Below, in pieces: positions 25,996-34,449 of a DNA stretch of 35,914 nt. The translations under genes and the position numbers were made by a program. The stretch covers positions 34,132-70,045 of the forward strand of contig JAKVBZ010000018.1 in assembly GCA_022448645.1 (NCBI GenBank), in the 5' to 3' direction. The DNA comes from Pirellulaceae bacterium. GTDB lineage: Bacteria > Planctomycetota > Planctomycetia > Pirellulales > Pirellulaceae. The stretch's first letter is position 1; each line of letters begins with the position of its first letter. The notes beneath the pieces are model-generated. The model was not told the DNA's origin, made no database searches, and was given only the letters and a program-made list of their open reading frames with translations.

Positions 25996-26022
25996 TTAAC
26001 ATGTTCTTCACGAACCCTTAAC
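25996..26022 (+). promoter_or_regulatory. Candidate Pho box: three PhoB half-sites with 11-bp period
   Basis: TTAAC (25996-26000), TTCAC (26007-26011) and TTAAC (26018-26022) recur at exactly 11-base steps. PhoB/PhoP-family regulators bind direct repeats of TTAAC/TTCAC-like half-sites with one-helical-turn (11 bp) spacing. The array is 106 bases upstream of the pstS start and takes the place of a -35 element. The order of repeats implies cooperative binding of PhoB dimers. The PhoB encoded at 31324-32025 is the obvious ligand. Confidence 0.65.
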
Positions 26023-26032
26023 AATCGAGGCC

Positions 26033-26038
26033 TAGGTT
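26033..26038 (+). promoter_or_regulatory. Candidate -10 element of the pst promoter
   Basis: TAGGTT (26033-26038) matches only the most conserved positions (T1, A2, T6) of the -10 hexamer. It lies exactly 10 bases after the last Pho half-site, the same distance as between Pho box and -10 at PhoB-activated promoters such as E. coli phoA. Confidence 0.45.
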
Positions 26039-26127
26039 AAGTTGCAAATTCTTAGTGATGCAGGATCAATTGACTTTGGTTGTTTGGGCGCGGGGCCCGT
26101 CGATGTGTTTTTTCGGAAAGGGTTTTA

Positions 26128-27231
26128 ATGGCGACTTGTAATGAATCGGGGCGATATGGATTGTGGGTTCTGTTGTTAGGTGTGTGGATACTCGTGGGAT
26201 GTACTACTAGCAATTCGTTACCTGATGTGGAAGAGTTGTCTGCCTTGGATGAAGCTCTGACAGAAGAGAATCAAGAAGGTGCTGTGGGCGGGATCGCCGA
26301 TCTTTCGGGAGAAGTGAAAATTGACGGATCGAGTACCGTCTATCCCATCAGCGAAGCGGTGGCTGATGAGTTCCTCCAGAAATTCCCCAAAGTCAACGTG
26401 ACGGTGGCTGTTTCTGGCACGGGTGGTGGTTTCAAGCGTTTTTCTCAGGGTGAAACGGACATTTCCGACGCGAGCCGGCCGATTAAGCAAAAAGAATTGG
26501 ATGCGTGCCGAGAATCAGGCGTGCAATTCATCGAATTGCCTGTTGCTTACGATGGCCTGACCATTGTGGTCAACCCGGCGAATGATTGGGCTGAGCAATT
26601 GACGGTCGACGACTTGAAGAAGATCTTTGGCGGTGAAGGTACGGCACAGAATTGGAGTGACGTCAATCCGTCATGGCCCAATGAGACTATCAAGATTTAC
26701 GCTCCTGGGGCTGACTCGGGGACATTCGATTATTTCAAAGAAGTTGTTGCCGGAAAAAAAGGTTCGTTGCGTAACGACATGTCCGTCAGCGAAGATGATA
26801 ACGTATTGGTCACTGGCGTAGCCGGCGAAAAGAACGCGATCGGATTCTTTGGAGCTGCCTATTACTTTGAAAACGAAGGCAAGCTGAAAGCAGTCAAAAT
26901 TGTAAATCCGAAATCGGGTGACGCTGTCTTACCGAGTCCGAACACGATCGAAAGCGGTGTTTACGCTCCTTTTAGCCGTCCACTGTTTATTTACGTCAAT
27001 GTTGAGTCGACCAAGCGTCCCGAGATCAAAAAGTTCATAGACTTCTATCTGCAGGACGCGTTCAGGCTGGCTCAGGCCGTCGGTTATGTTGCTTTACCGG
27101 GCGAAGTCTACGACTTGGCTAAAAAGCATGTCGACGAACGTTTGGCCGGTACTCACTACCTCGTCAGTGATGGTGAGAAACGATCCGGTGCGGTAACCGA
27201 AGTTTATCTGGTCGATAACCTACTGGAGTAA
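26128..27231 (+). CDS. pstS: Phosphate ABC transporter substrate-binding lipoprotein PstS
   Basis: A 367-residue exported phosphate-binding protein. The ATG at 26128 is chosen because GGAAAGGG (26115-26122) precedes it and the product then begins with a lipoprotein signal ending in LVGC. An acidic linker follows the lipid-anchored cysteine. The mature domain has the PstS signatures VKIDGSSTVYPISEA, SGTGGGFKRFSQGETDISDASRP and YAPGADSGTFDYF, which line the phosphate site (Ser/Thr, Asp, Arg). It delivers phosphate to PstC/PstA. It is the first gene after the Pho box, and a hairpin (27316-27344) lies between it and pstC. The family type is the longer one with VAYDGLTIVVNP, common outside the enterics. 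Confidence 0.95.
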   Translation: MATCNESGRYGLWVLLLGVWILVGCTTSNSLPDVEELSALDEALTEENQEGAVGGIADLSGEVKIDGSSTVYPISEAVADEFLQKFPKVNVTVAVSGTGGGFKRFSQGETDISDASRPIKQKELDACRESGVQFIELPVAYDGLTIVVNPANDWAEQLTVDDLKKIFGGEGTAQNWSDVNPSWPNETIKIYAPGADSGTFDYFKEVVAGKKGSLRNDMSVSEDDNVLVTGVAGEKNAIGFFGAAYYFENEGKLKAVKIVNPKSGDAVLPSPNTIESGVYAPFSRPLFIYVNVESTKRPEIKKFIDFYLQDAFRLAQAVGYVALPGEVYDLAKKHVDERLAGTHYLVSDGEKRSGAVTEVYLVDNLLE

Positions 27232-27315
27232 GTTCGGTGCTTCGTCGTCGACACGAAAGGGAGCGTCTCAGGTATTCCCTGGGGCAACAGACGGTTGATT
27301 TAGACGTCCAGTCAA

Positions 27316-27344
27316 CGTGGAGTAGGTGTTCAATCTGCTCCACG
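27316..27344 (+). other. Intercistronic hairpin between pstS and pstC
   Basis: CGTGGAGTAG (27316-27325) and CTGCTCCACG (27335-27344) form a 10-bp stem with one G-U pair and a 9-base loop. It lies 84 bases after pstS and 37 before pstC. There is no T-run, so it should not end transcription fully. It can block 3' exonucleases and leave more pstS than pstC mRNA, as happens in binding-protein operons. Confidence 0.55.
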
Positions 27345-27381
27345 AGGTAACCAACAGCCGGACAGCGGAGGTAATTAATCT

Positions 27382-28329
27382 GTGACAGTCGCTGATTCTG
27401 TTAGCAGTGTACGGGCAGGCGAGAGACGAAGGTCTGCACGGTCATTGCGTACGCGTGAATCGGCGGTCATGGCCGGACTTACTTTTTGCGGCGCCTTCTC
27501 TGTTCTGACGACGATCACGATTGTTGTCGTGCTTTCTGTCCAGATGCTTCGGTTTTTTGGTATGGAAGAAGTCAGTGTCGTCGAGTTTTTTACAACCAGC
27601 CAATGGAATCCGTTGCTTGGCAAAGAAAAACACTTTGGCATTTGGTCATTGGTTTCGGGGACACTGCTGGTGACCGCAGTGGCCATGTTACTGGCTCTTC
27701 CTTTGGGGCTGATCACTGCTGTCTATCTAAGCGAGTATTCACCACGTGGCGTACGAGCGTTTCTGAAGCCTACTCTCGAGGTATTGGCCGGAATTCCCAC
27801 GGTCGTTTATGGCTTTTTCGCTTTGACGGTCATCACACCTGGTTTGAAGTTCTTTCACGAAGGATTTAACGTCTACAATGCTTTCAGTGCCGGGATCGCA
27901 GTAGGCATCTTGTGTTTGCCTACGGTTAGCTCTTTAGCCGAAGATGCTCTGCAAGCCGTTCCGCGAGCATTACGCGAGGGTGCTTACAGCCTGGGTGCCA
28001 CGAAATTCGACGTCTCGGTAAAAGTGGTGCTTCCGGCCGCATTGTCGGGAATAGTGTCGGCCGTTCTGCTGGCCGTCGCACGCGCTATCGGTGAAACGAT
28101 GATCGTCGCCTTGGCTGCCGGCAGTATGCCTCGCCTGACGGTCGACCCGCGCCAAGAGGTGCAAACGATGACCGGATTCATGGTTCAAATGGCCTTAGGC
28201 GATGTGAGTAATTTTGACGTTGAATACATGTCGATGTATGCAGTTGCTGCGGTACTGTTCGTGATGACGCTCTTGTTGACACTTGTGGGCGGTCAGATCA
28301 GGAAACGTTTCCGGGAGACCTACACATGA
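27382..28329 (+). CDS. pstC: Phosphate ABC transporter permease PstC
   Basis: A 315-residue inner-membrane permease with about six membrane spans. Diagnostic segments are LEVLAGIPTVVYGFFAL and the cytoplasmic coupling loop EDALQAVPRALREGAYSLGAT, which contacts PstB. It pairs with PstA to form the phosphate channel. The start is the GTG at 27382, with GGAGG (27367-27371) ten bases upstream. Its stop overlaps the pstA start by four bases (ATGA), so translation is coupled. The first 30 residues are basic and cytoplasmic. Confidence 0.95.
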   Translation: MTVADSVSSVRAGERRRSARSLRTRESAVMAGLTFCGAFSVLTTITIVVVLSVQMLRFFGMEEVSVVEFFTTSQWNPLLGKEKHFGIWSLVSGTLLVTAVAMLLALPLGLITAVYLSEYSPRGVRAFLKPTLEVLAGIPTVVYGFFALTVITPGLKFFHEGFNVYNAFSAGIAVGILCLPTVSSLAEDALQAVPRALREGAYSLGATKFDVSVKVVLPAALSGIVSAVLLAVARAIGETMIVALAAGSMPRLTVDPRQEVQTMTGFMVQMALGDVSNFDVEYMSMYAVAAVLFVMTLLLTLVGGQIRKRFRETYT

Positions 28330-29528
28330 GCACTGCGGTGTCTGATACACGCCCCGGACAAAATGCTGCTCCTCGATCGGCAGCCATGAGACGGAATCTT
28401 GATCGCTGGTTTCTCATTTTTTGTGTGGTGACGGCGTTTACGTCGGTCGCTATTCTGGCCCTGCTGCTGGGCGCGATCCTTCTACAGGGAATGCCTCAAA
28501 TGTCCTGGGCATTTCTCAGTAATCCTCCCAGCCGCGACACCACTCAGGCGGGAATCATGCCTGCTCTCTTTGGAACAATCTGGGTATGTGGAGCATGTGC
28601 ACTTTGTACACTACCTGTGGGAGTGGCCACGGCTGTGCTTTTAGAGGAATTCAAGCCGTCAGGGCGATTGACGCGGCCCATTCATTCCTTCATTCAAGTG
28701 AACATTACGAATCTGGCAGGTGTTCCCTCAGTCGTTTACGGGATTATCGGGCTTACGGCATTTGTGAGTATGTTCGGAATTCTTGGCTCCACATCCGATC
28801 CGGTGTTCGAACTCGGAGTCAGTTACTATGACCAATTCCTGAGCGAAGACGACCGAGTCTTGTTGGTACCGGTTGCCGGTCGTAACGCTCCTCCTACGCC
28901 AGTCGAAGAGGGGCTGGTCGCCATCATTCGTGACAAAGCTTTTCGCGTTCACGTGATCGGAGACCGAGACCCGCTACCTGACGACAAACGTCTACAGGCA
29001 GTCACGCTACGTGAAGGTGCTGAGGCTGGAAGGATCAGTCGAAAGAGTTGGTATTACCTGCAGCTGCCGTTTGGCAGAGGTGTTTTTGCTGGCGCACTTA
29101 CGCTTATGCTGGTGGTCCTGCCGATCGTGATTATCTCGTCACAAGAGGCCTTGCGAGCCGTCCCCGCCTCGCTTCGTGAAGCCGGTTTGGGATTGGGCGC
29201 TACTCGCTGGCAGGTCGTTTGGAATGTGACGCTTCCTTCCGCAATTCCTGGAATCATGACGGGATCCATCCTGGCAATGAGCCGTGCGATTGGTGAAGCA
29301 GCGCCAGTGCTTATCATTGCAGGAATCGTGTTCATCGCTTCGCCACCGGGTCATCTGATGGATGACTTTTCTGTGATGCCTCTGCAGGTCTATAATTGGG
29401 CGCAGCGACCTCAAGCGGAATTCCATTCCATTGCAGCCACAGGTATCATCGTTTTGCTGGCAATCTTGCTTACCTTTAATATTTTCGCAGTCTGGTTGCG
29501 TCAGAAATTTCAAAAAACGATGTCATGA
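28326..29528 (+). CDS. pstA: Phosphate ABC transporter permease PstA, enlarged
   Basis: A 400-residue permease, about 100 longer than the usual ~280-300. The conserved core is present: LAGVPSVVYGIIGL (~130-143), FAGALTLMLVVLPIVI (~254-269) and the coupling loop QEALRAVPASLREAGLGLGAT. The extra length lies mainly at residues ~155-248, between the VPSVVYG helix and the GALTL helix, where ordinary PstA has only a short loop. This insert is hydrophilic and mixed in charge, with a predicted beta-like stretch (DRVLLVPVAGR, AFRVHVIGDRD). From topology it should face outside, near where PstS docks. It shares four bases with pstC. The rest is an ordinary Pst permease. Confidence 0.93.
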   Translation: MSTAVSDTRPGQNAAPRSAAMRRNLDRWFLIFCVVTAFTSVAILALLLGAILLQGMPQMSWAFLSNPPSRDTTQAGIMPALFGTIWVCGACALCTLPVGVATAVLLEEFKPSGRLTRPIHSFIQVNITNLAGVPSVVYGIIGLTAFVSMFGILGSTSDPVFELGVSYYDQFLSEDDRVLLVPVAGRNAPPTPVEEGLVAIIRDKAFRVHVIGDRDPLPDDKRLQAVTLREGAEAGRISRKSWYYLQLPFGRGVFAGALTLMLVVLPIVIISSQEALRAVPASLREAGLGLGATRWQVVWNVTLPSAIPGIMTGSILAMSRAIGEAAPVLIIAGIVFIASPPGHLMDDFSVMPLQVYNWAQRPQAEFHSIAATGIIVLLAILLTFNIFAVWLRQKFQKTMS

Positions 29529-29548
29529 CCTTTGTCACCGACGGGTAG

Positions 29549-30415
29549 ATGGTAGAAGAGATCAACATACGCATGTCCGAAACAACTGCAGATCCAGACA
29601 AGCTTGCTACGGTTACTGAACCTAGTAACAACGTATCACTTGAGGAAGTTCCAAAATCTTCCCAGTTGACATTGCGATATCAGGAAGTCAACACCTGGTA
29701 CGGACCATTTCAGGCTCTTCACAACATCAAGTTGGATGTGCCCGCCAAGCAGGTCACAGCCTTGATTGGACCCAGTGGTTGCGGCAAAAGTACATTGCTG
29801 CGCTGGACCAATCGAATGAATGATCTGGTTCCAGATGCACGTGCCGAAGGGACGCTGACCCTGTCTTCACTAGACATACTCGCCAAAACCACCGATGTGG
29901 TAGACTTGCGTCGTCGCGTGGGTATCGTGTTTCAAAAACCGAATCCATTCCCCAAGTCGATTTATGAAAACGTCGCCTTTGGGCCTCGGCTGCACACCAA
30001 AGTGTCGGGGCGGGATTTGGACGATCTTGTGGAATGGTCACTGCGCAAGGCGGCCGTTTGGGAAGAGGTCAAAGACCGACTAAACGCCTCCGCCCTCAGC
30101 TTAAGTGGTGGGCAGCAGCAGCGTCTGTGTATCGCTCGCGCGATCGCTGTGGGGCCTGAGGTGTTGCTGATGGACGAACCTTGTTCCGCACTTGACCCCG
30201 CATCGACGGCTCGTGTGGAAGACTTAATGTTCGAATTGAAGGAACAGTACACGATCGTCATCGTGACACACAATATGCAGCAAGCTTCACGAGTGTCCGA
30301 TCAAACAGCCTTTTTATTCCAAGGTCACCTCGTCGAAGTTGGCCCGACAAAACAAATATTCACTCGACCTAGGAAACAACAAACCGAAGATTACGTGACC
30401 GGAAAATTTGGTTAA
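29549..30415 (+). CDS. pstB: Phosphate ABC transporter ATPase PstB
   Basis: A 288-residue ABC ATPase that powers the PstSCA transporter. Walker A is GPSGCGKST (residues 74-82), the Q-loop is [10 protein letters not shown] (hallmark of PstB), the signature is [10 protein letters not shown], Walker B is [12 protein letters not shown], and the switch histidine lies in VTHNM. It carries a ~35-residue acidic N-terminal lead before the ATPase core. The start may instead be the ATG at 29573, and neither site has a strong Shine-Dalgarno. It begins 20 bases after pstA. Confidence 0.95.
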   Translation: MVEEINIRMSETTADPDKLATVTEPSNNVSLEEVPKSSQLTLRYQEVNTWYGPFQALHNIKLDVPAKQVTALIGPSGCGKSTLLRWTNRMNDLVPDARAEGTLTLSSLDILAKTTDVVDLRRRVGIVFQKPNPFPKSIYENVAFGPRLHTKVSGRDLDDLVEWSLRKAAVWEEVKDRLNASALSLSGGQQQRLCIARAIAVGPEVLLMDEPCSALDPASTARVEDLMFELKEQYTIVIVTHNMQQASRVSDQTAFLFQGHLVEVGPTKQIFTRPRKQQTEDYVTGKFG

Positions 30416-30571
30416 AGGTTGAAAGGGTCAGGTGGGATCTTCGAATGCGAGGGTTTGTATTTTTGTTTTCCTTACACACCAAGAAGAAACCGTTTGTGGG
30501 AATGGATATGTCGAGTGCAGTGACTCGTTAAGGTTGCTGTGCGACGATTGACACGTTGGACCTATCGCACC

Positions 30572-31237
30572 ATGACAAAACACCTACACCGAGATCTGGA
30601 AGCAGTACACCAGGAAATCCTCTCTTTGTCCGCGATGGTCGAGGATATGATCGACCAGGCAACCACCGCGTTGTTGGATCGTAAACACGATATAGCGACG
30701 ACGGTGATTGCATCCGACGAAAAAGTCGATCGCCGAGAAGTTCGCATTGAAGAAGATTGCCTGAAAATCCTGGCACTGCACCAACCGGTCGCGATCGACC
30801 TCCGTCGTATTGCTACCGTAATGAAAGTCAACAACGATCTGGAACGGATTGCAGATTTGGCTGTGAATATTGCTGAACGCGCATTGGCGTTGGATAATTT
30901 TTTGCAGTTCCCTGTTCCCAAAAAGCTGAAATCCATGGTCTCCATGTCGACTCAAATGGTACGGAATGCACTGGATGCCTTTGTGGTCCTGGATGCATCT
31001 GCCGCTCGCAGCGTTCTGTCAATGGACGATGCCATCGATGAACTTAACTTGGAAATTATCCGCGAACTGCAAAGTCTGATACAGCAGCAGCCTGACTTGG
31101 TGGTTCCAGCATTGCACTGTTTTTCCGCCTCGAGGCACATTGAACGCATCGGCGATCACGCTACGAATATCGCTGAGGACGTTATCTATCTAGTAGAAGG
31201 CGATATTGTGCGACATCAACACCTGGAAACCACGTGA
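30572..31237 (+). CDS. phoU: Phosphate transport system regulator PhoU
   Basis: A 221-residue all-helical protein with two three-helix bundle repeats. Each repeat carries the metal-binding signature: DLERIADLAVNIAERA in the first half and RHIERIGDHATNIAEDV in the second. PhoU links Pst transporter state to PhoR, keeping the kinase quiet when phosphate is plentiful. The ATG at 30572 gives the usual start (MTKHLHRDL). A GTG at 30539 would add eleven residues unlike the family. It follows pstB after 156 bases, a gap with a T-rich run but no clear hairpin. Confidence 0.95.
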   Translation: MTKHLHRDLEAVHQEILSLSAMVEDMIDQATTALLDRKHDIATTVIASDEKVDRREVRIEEDCLKILALHQPVAIDLRRIATVMKVNNDLERIADLAVNIAERALALDNFLQFPVPKKLKSMVSMSTQMVRNALDAFVVLDASAARSVLSMDDAIDELNLEIIRELQSLIQQQPDLVVPALHCFSASRHIERIGDHATNIAEDVIYLVEGDIVRHQHLETT

Positions 31238-31323
31238 CGACCAGTGATCGATAACCCAACCTTTTTCCAGTAACCACCTATTTCTGAACATACGTTGACC
31301 ACAGTTCTTTCTGGTACGCGACC

Positions 31324-32025
31324 ATGGCCAAAGCACGCATCCTGGTAATCGAAGATGATCGTTCGTTGACCGAAGTCTTGTCCTACAACTTACGCAACGA
31401 AGGATTTGAGGTTGTCTTGTCGCATGACGGCCAGGACGGTCTGACTCGTGCTCAGTTGAATGCACCTGACCTGATCCTGCTAGATGTAATGCTTCCCGTT
31501 ATTGACGGTATGGACGTTTGCCGCAGACTACGCAGCGACGCAGCGACACGGGATACGCTGATTTTGATGCTCACCGCAAAAGCCGAAGAAACCGACGAAC
31601 TGGTCGGGCTTTCTTTGGGAGCCGATGACTATATGACGAAGCCGTTTAGCGTCAAAGTCCTTCTGCAGCGAATTAAAGCCTTATTGCGCCGGCGTCAAAG
31701 GGATCCAGACGATGATTCGGTGACCAGTTGTCACGGAGTTACCGTCGATCGCAATCGGTATCGTGCGACGGCAGCCAACCATCCTTTGGAATTAACTCGC
31801 ACAGAATTTCGCCTGCTAGACACTCTGATTCGGCAACCTGGGCGCGTTTTTGAACGGAGCGAGTTGATCGATGCAGCCTTGGGCGAAGATACCATCGTTA
31901 TGGAACGCACCATCGACGTACACATTCGAGCTCTCCGGCGAAAGCTGGAGGATCTGGCAGACGTTATCGAAACCGTCCGTGGCGTCGGCTATCGCTACCG
32001 AGACACAGACATGACAGACGTGTAA
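31324..32025 (+). CDS. phoB: Phosphate regulon response regulator PhoB (OmpR family)
   Basis: A 233-residue regulator. The receiver domain (~1-120) has an acidic pair in VIEDD, the phosphoacceptor Asp54 (LLDVMLP), a conserved Thr (LTAKAEETDE) and Lys (MTKPFS). The C-terminal winged helix (~130-228) has LTRTEFRLLDTL and the recognition-helix region ERTIDVHIRALRRKL and GYRY. Phosphorylated by PhoR, it should bind the repeats at 25996-26022 and activate the operon that encodes it. It starts 86 bases after phoU. Its stop is only 13 bases from the stop of the convergent gene at 32039. Confidence 0.93.
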   Translation: MAKARILVIEDDRSLTEVLSYNLRNEGFEVVLSHDGQDGLTRAQLNAPDLILLDVMLPVIDGMDVCRRLRSDAATRDTLILMLTAKAEETDELVGLSLGADDYMTKPFSVKVLLQRIKALLRRRQRDPDDDSVTSCHGVTVDRNRYRATAANHPLELTRTEFRLLDTLIRQPGRVFERSELIDAALGEDTIVMERTIDVHIRALRRKLEDLADVIETVRGVGYRYRDTDMTDV

Positions 32026-32038
32026 TTGCTCGCTTTTC

Positions 32039-34264
32039 CTACAGGTCGATTTCTTCCAGTACCGATTCATACTCGTCGATCAATGGTCGGTAAGCAAATT
32101 CCGTTAACACAGCAATCAGGCCGCGGTCACTCTGATCGTGCGCGACATTGCTAAGCCTATCGATAGCGTTGTACAACGACTCGGTAGCAGCTTCCAGTTT
32201 TTCGGCTGTCGCTTCTAGGTCACCTGCCTGTTTGTCGATCGCTGCTTCGCGTAGCGACTCCAAACAGGAAATATATTCCGTGACATACACGGCCCGCTGC
32301 GCATAGTAATTCAACAAATCACTTGCTCGAGGATGTGTGTTGCTGGCACTCCGAAAGAATTCGATCATCGCCTGTGTATAGAGGTCCTTGACCTCGGACC
32401 ACCACTCAGGAGCCGGCTGAGGTCGATAATGTCTCATTAACATACCTCGAACAGGAAAACTCAAACCCAGCCCATGTTCGTCGATCATGTTGGTTGCTTT
32501 TTCGAGATGTTGAAATGCGATCCACAGGCGTTCCGCAGAACTTGTCTTTCCCGTCAACGCGACAAATAGTTCATCGAATGCAGAACGCGGACTCGCGCTG
32601 TCGTCAAACGTCGCCCGTGACAAATATTGCAAGGTTGGATCTAACTCGGACAGCATCCAATATCGTGTGGAATACCCATCCCATCCGTGCTGCCGTAAAA
32701 CCTGAACCAAGTTGTGGATGCTGTTTAAGGTCGACTGCTGGAGGACACCGACGTTGTCATCGGCTAATGTCAAAATGAGCTGACTGCTAACTTTGTCAGC
32801 CGGAACATCCGCCAATAAATGTCCATTGGCAACGACTCGACGAGCCGTATAGTCCACAAAGTTTAGCGTTTTTGCACTGGCTGGAATGACACGGTCCATC
32901 AGGGAAAACAATGCCGAATCAAGTTGCGTGACGTGCAACTGCACAGGTTGTCCATCGGGGCGCCTTAGTAGGTCCGTATCGGAAAACAGCGAATGGAAAA
33001 ACGCAAGAGACACGATATTGCCACGCAGTGCCTGCCTGCCTCGCTCGCCACCGACAATAAGGTCTCTCTCACCGGCGATCGCGATCAAGTCATCGATCGT
33101 CGCGCCATCAGGGGCACCTGTCGGAAACAATCGCTGCCACGAAGCCTCCACGTGTTCGTCCCACTCAGGAAACTCTGGTAGTGAAAGATAGATGGCATCC
33201 AGGGTTGGATAAGTTTCCAAATAGGCATGGATTTTCGTGCTCACTAATTCCCGAAACATTAGATTGTCTGGACCTTGTTGAACACCCGGTCCGACAGTCA
33301 ACCGGTTTAACTGCCTTATCGTCTTTGCCCTCGGAATTACCTTGGCGAATTCACGTGGGAATTCGCATGGATAGATGCCGATCCCCACTTTCATGCCCAA
33401 ACGCTGTGCTTCGTCAATGATGCCGCTGACAAGTTTGACTCCTGCGGCCGTCAAATCTTCGTAACTCGTTTTTCGCGCCAAGTCTGGGTTTTCGAAATAC
33501 TTCGCTCCAGCAAAAACCTTTTTCCCTGGAGTGTCGCCGTCTACCCGAAAGCGTTCACCAAACCAGCTTTTCGCCGTTTGCTTCTTCAGGCCGTCGAATT
33601 CGTAGTGCACGAATGGCTGCCAAGGCCAAATGTTGATCATGACCTGGTTGTATTTCATCTTGGCCAACTGACCAAGCAGCTTCTTTTGATCCTCCAGGCC
33701 CCAAGATTCTGGACCGATCGCAAAACAATTCACGGTGCGCCACGTTCGAGAGCGCAAAGTCGGCTCTAGCACCATCTCCCATGACTCCCAGTCCATATCG
33801 ATCGGTGTTTCTGGATAGAAATCACCTCGGGACAAATAACGAATTCCACATTGATATCCGAGCTCGTAAACCGCCCATAATGTGGCCACGGGGCTTCCAC
33901 CACCAACGACCAAAGCCGTACGACCTTCGAAATCGACACTAAGAATTGCAATACCTTGGTCGGACAATTCGTGAGGCCAATCTTTGGCGAGGAAATGTAG
34001 AGAAGGATTGGTTTGAGGAGATCCAACAAGCACGATCGGAGTCTGGCCGGAGGGAACTTCGGTCCTGACGTTCACTTGGACATCCAGTAATCGCTGGAGC
34101 TGAGTTTTGAGTTCCTCAGCGGCAAAACGCTCCAGTTCTGAAGCGGTAGTCCCTACAACCACGTCAACAGCCTGGACGGATGCGGTCAGCGCTACCTTGC
34201 CGTGCGCGAGAACTAGGGATATGACCATGGTCCACAGGCCGGAAAAGTACAACGTAGGTTTCAT
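32039..34264 (-). CDS. Large secreted protein with GH67/GH20-type N-terminal domain and putative glycosidase barrel
   Basis: A 741-residue exported protein. Residues ~1-32 are a signal peptide. Residues ~33-150 resemble the small alpha/beta domain that precedes the barrel in GH67 alpha-glucuronidases and GH20 hexosaminidases: SELERFAAEELKTQLQRLL, then IVLVGSPQ, then GGGSPVATLWAVYELGYQCGIRYLS. The middle (~165-480) looks like a TIM barrel (RTWRTVNCF, MKYNQVMINIWPWQPF, a LPEFPEW segment that could hold acidic catalytic residues). The C-terminal ~220 residues are helical. A role in degrading algal or plant polysaccharide is plausible but unproven, and the catalytic pair is not assigned. AGG sits seven bases before the ATG at 34262-34264. 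It converges on phoB. Confidence 0.7.
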   Translation of the reverse strand: MKPTLYFSGLWTMVISLVLAHGKVALTASVQAVDVVVGTTASELERFAAEELKTQLQRLLDVQVNVRTEVPSGQTPIVLVGSPQTNPSLHFLAKDWPHELSDQGIAILSVDFEGRTALVVGGGSPVATLWAVYELGYQCGIRYLSRGDFYPETPIDMDWESWEMVLEPTLRSRTWRTVNCFAIGPESWGLEDQKKLLGQLAKMKYNQVMINIWPWQPFVHYEFDGLKKQTAKSWFGERFRVDGDTPGKKVFAGAKYFENPDLARKTSYEDLTAAGVKLVSGIIDEAQRLGMKVGIGIYPCEFPREFAKVIPRAKTIRQLNRLTVGPGVQQGPDNLMFRELVSTKIHAYLETYPTLDAIYLSLPEFPEWDEHVEASWQRLFPTGAPDGATIDDLIAIAGERDLIVGGERGRQALRGNIVSLAFFHSLFSDTDLLRRPDGQPVQLHVTQLDSALFSLMDRVIPASAKTLNFVDYTARRVVANGHLLADVPADKVSSQLILTLADDNVGVLQQSTLNSIHNLVQVLRQHGWDGYSTRYWMLSELDPTLQYLSRATFDDSASPRSAFDELFVALTGKTSSAERLWIAFQHLEKATNMIDEHGLGLSFPVRGMLMRHYRPQPAPEWWSEVKDLYTQAMIEFFRSASNTHPRASDLLNYYAQRAVYVTEYISCLESLREAAIDKQAGDLEATAEKLEAATESLYNAIDRLSNVAHDQSDRGLIAVLTEFAYRPLIDEYESVLEEIDL

Positions 34265-34280
34265 GACGCACCTAATGGGT

Positions 34281-34308
34281 TTGACGTAGTTGTGTACAAT
34301 CCTATTTT
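34281..34308 (+). promoter_or_regulatory. Sigma70-like promoter candidate upstream of the GT2 fusion gene
   Basis: TTGACG (34281-34286, five of six matches) and TATTTT (34303-34308, four of six) are spaced by 16 bases. The gene start at 34450 is about 140 bases away. A second -10-like hexamer, TACAAT, lies inside the spacer. Confidence 0.4.
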
Positions 34309-34429
34309 AGCGATTGATTTGGGAAATCCCGGCAACCATGCATTGAAAGAAAACGAAGATGCTTGAGTGGGGTTTACGGCGCGTTCTTCTATCGTTCCGT
34401 AAGCTGATTAGACAGTTGATACCATGCTT

Positions 34430-34445
34430 GTTGTAAAAGGACAAC
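34430..34445 (+). promoter_or_regulatory. Ribosome binding site held in a small hairpin loop
   Basis: GTTGT (34430-34434) and ACAAC (34441-34445) are complementary and flank AAAAGG (34435-34440), the Shine-Dalgarno of the gene starting at 34450. A 5-bp stem would present the ribosome site in its 6-base loop. The stem is weak and A/T-rich, so its effect is uncertain. Confidence 0.35.
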
Positions 34446-34449
34446 TTAG

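Larger units (their letters stand above)
25708..26127. other. 420-bp regulatory region between phoR and pstS
   Basis: It contains the phoR terminator (25716-25741), then about 250 bases in which I see no gene, then the Pho box and -10 element (25996-26038) and the pstS leader. A minus-strand frame crossing it (25459-25953) is a shadow of phoR. Confidence 0.6.
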
